Below, in pieces: positions 63,370 through 64,000 of a stretch of 64,000 nucleotides of DNA. The translations under genes and the position numbers were made by a program. Source of the stretch: Bradyrhizobium sp. AZCC 2262 (GTDB taxonomy: Bacteria; Pseudomonadota; Alphaproteobacteria; Rhizobiales; Xanthobacteraceae). The notes under the pieces were generated by a model. That model worked only from the letters and a program-made list of their open reading frames with translations. It was not told the DNA's origin and ran no database searches. The stretch spans positions 4,216,001 to 4,280,000 of the forward strand of contig NZ_JAZHRT010000001.1 in assembly GCF_036924535.1 (NCBI RefSeq). The letters run 5' to 3'. Every line of letters begins with the position of its first letter. The stretch's first letter is position 1.

Positions 63370-64000
63370 TCAGGTGGCAAACGCCGCCAGCTCCGGCTCG
63401 ATATGCGGCACAGCCTCGACCAACTCACGCGTGTAAGCAGTTTTCGGATTGTCGAACATCGCCCGGCTCTCGCCCTGTTCGACGATGCGGCCGTTTTGCA
63501 GAACGATGGTTCGATCGCACATCATGCGAACGACGTTGAGGTCGTGGCTGACAAAAAGGAAGGCCAGGTCATCCTCGCGCCGCAACCGGTCGAGTAGTTG
63601 CAGCACCACCGCCTGCACCGAGACGTCGAGCGCCGCCGTCGGCTCGTCCAGCACCAGGAGGCGCGGCCGGCAGGCAATGGCGCGGGCGATGCCGACACGA
63701 GCCTTCTGGCCGCCTGAAAGCTGATGCGGGAAGCGCGTCAGGAGCTCGATCCCCAGTCCAACGCGCTGCGCGCACTCCTCCACCCGCTGCCGCAATGCAT
63801 CGCCCGGACGCATGCCGCCAAGCCGCAACAGCGGATGGGCGATGCAGTCGAAGGCGGTGAAGCGCGGATTGAGGCTGTCGTTCGGATCCTGAAAGACGAT
63901 CTGGATATCCTTGCGAAACGGCGACCGGTGAAAATCACGAGCCGGGATATGGCCGATCGACTGTCCCTCGAATGCGATCTCCCCGTCGCTCGGATCGATC
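63370..64000 (-). CDS. Oligopeptide/dipeptide ABC transporter ATP-binding protein (C-terminal part)
   Basis: The frame is open to the window edge; about 210 residues are seen. The Q-loop is in IVFQDPNDSLNPRFT, the signature LSGGQKARVGIARA, Walker B LLVLDEPTAALD, and the switch VSHDL are intact; Walker A lies outside. It belongs to the OppF/DppF type, the second ATPase domain of peptide or nickel importers (it resembles the second half of double-ATPase proteins). The rest of the operon is probably beyond 64000. Converges with the MOSC fusion gene. Confidence 0.9.
   Translation of the reverse strand, partial: IDPSDGEIAFEGQSIGHIPARDFHRSPFRKDIQIVFQDPNDSLNPRFTAFDCIAHPLLRLGGMRPGDALRQRVEECAQRVGLGIELLTRFPHQLSGGQKARVGIARAIACRPRLLVLDEPTAALDVSVQAVVLQLLDRLRREDDLAFLFVSHDLNVVRMMCDRTIVLQNGRIVEQGESRAMFDNPKTAYTRELVEAVPHIEPELAAFAT

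Overview
The window reads as chromosomal DNA of a Bradyrhizobium-like alphaproteobacterium (order Hyphomicrobiales). Support comes from the high G+C with strong third-position G/C bias, the alphaproteobacterial cell-cycle genes (divK-pleD, mipZ), an eipB/DUF1849 envelope gene, a phasin, two Bug-type binding proteins without a permease, canonical CtrA boxes (TTAA-N7-TTAA), and dispersed palindromic repeats of the kind I associate with Bradyrhizobium. The genus call is inference; I see no rRNA, tRNA, CRISPR array, insertion sequence or phage gene.

Layout. 1-7.7 kb: end of a DUF983 gene, a long-insert Nudix hydrolase, an SDR/LysR divergent pair, a flavin monooxygenase, rpmG with promoter and terminator, a membrane protein, a 42-residue membrane peptide and an ammonium transporter. 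7.7-15.4 kb: an MFS/TetR pair sharing a clear palindromic operator, a class C serine hydrolase flanked on both sides by inverted REP pairs, divK-pleD, DUF3572-dinB and a RidA protein. 15.5-21.4 kb: a same-strand series E1-alpha, E1-beta, E2 of a 2-oxoacid dehydrogenase, then NfeD and a slipin. 21.5-29.7 kb: eipB, a second RidA, GDPD, a FemAB-like transferase, HIT, two Bug proteins, TrmO and AzlCD. 29.8-31.1 kb: a low-G+C islet with one unrecognised lipoprotein. 31.1-41.8 kb: SLT transglycosylase with a SPOR-like tail, PilZ, DUF1737, clpS and clpA, phasin, a penicillin-binding carboxypeptidase with SPOR domain, a membrane J-domain protein, DUF302 and a VWA protein. 41.9-53.4 kb: alpha/beta hydrolase, an MLTR-type regulator divergent from a dehydrogenase, mipZ divergent from panC, several small or hypothetical envelope proteins, GST, DUF599, a TonB-like protein and an aldo-keto reductase. 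53.5-64 kb: a small HTH regulator under a CtrA box, mgtE, two tandem NodB-type deacetylases, three hypotheticals (one a lipoprotein preceded by a CtrA box), an SDR, a MOSC/reductase/[2Fe-2S] fusion, and the end of an oligopeptide ABC ATPase.

Most of the content is ordinary core genome. The most informative signals are regulatory: two TGTGC-N3-GCACA sites placed around the phasin -35/-10 promoter (a probable PhaR operator), a related site upstream of an alpha/beta hydrolase, two perfect CtrA boxes in front of uncharacterised genes, and palindromes between regulator/target pairs. I found no clearly new defence or biosynthetic system. The best candidates for something under-described are the three-hairpin intergenic element near 58.5 kb, the low-G+C lipoprotein islet, and the dehydrogenase-NfeD-slipin gene series.
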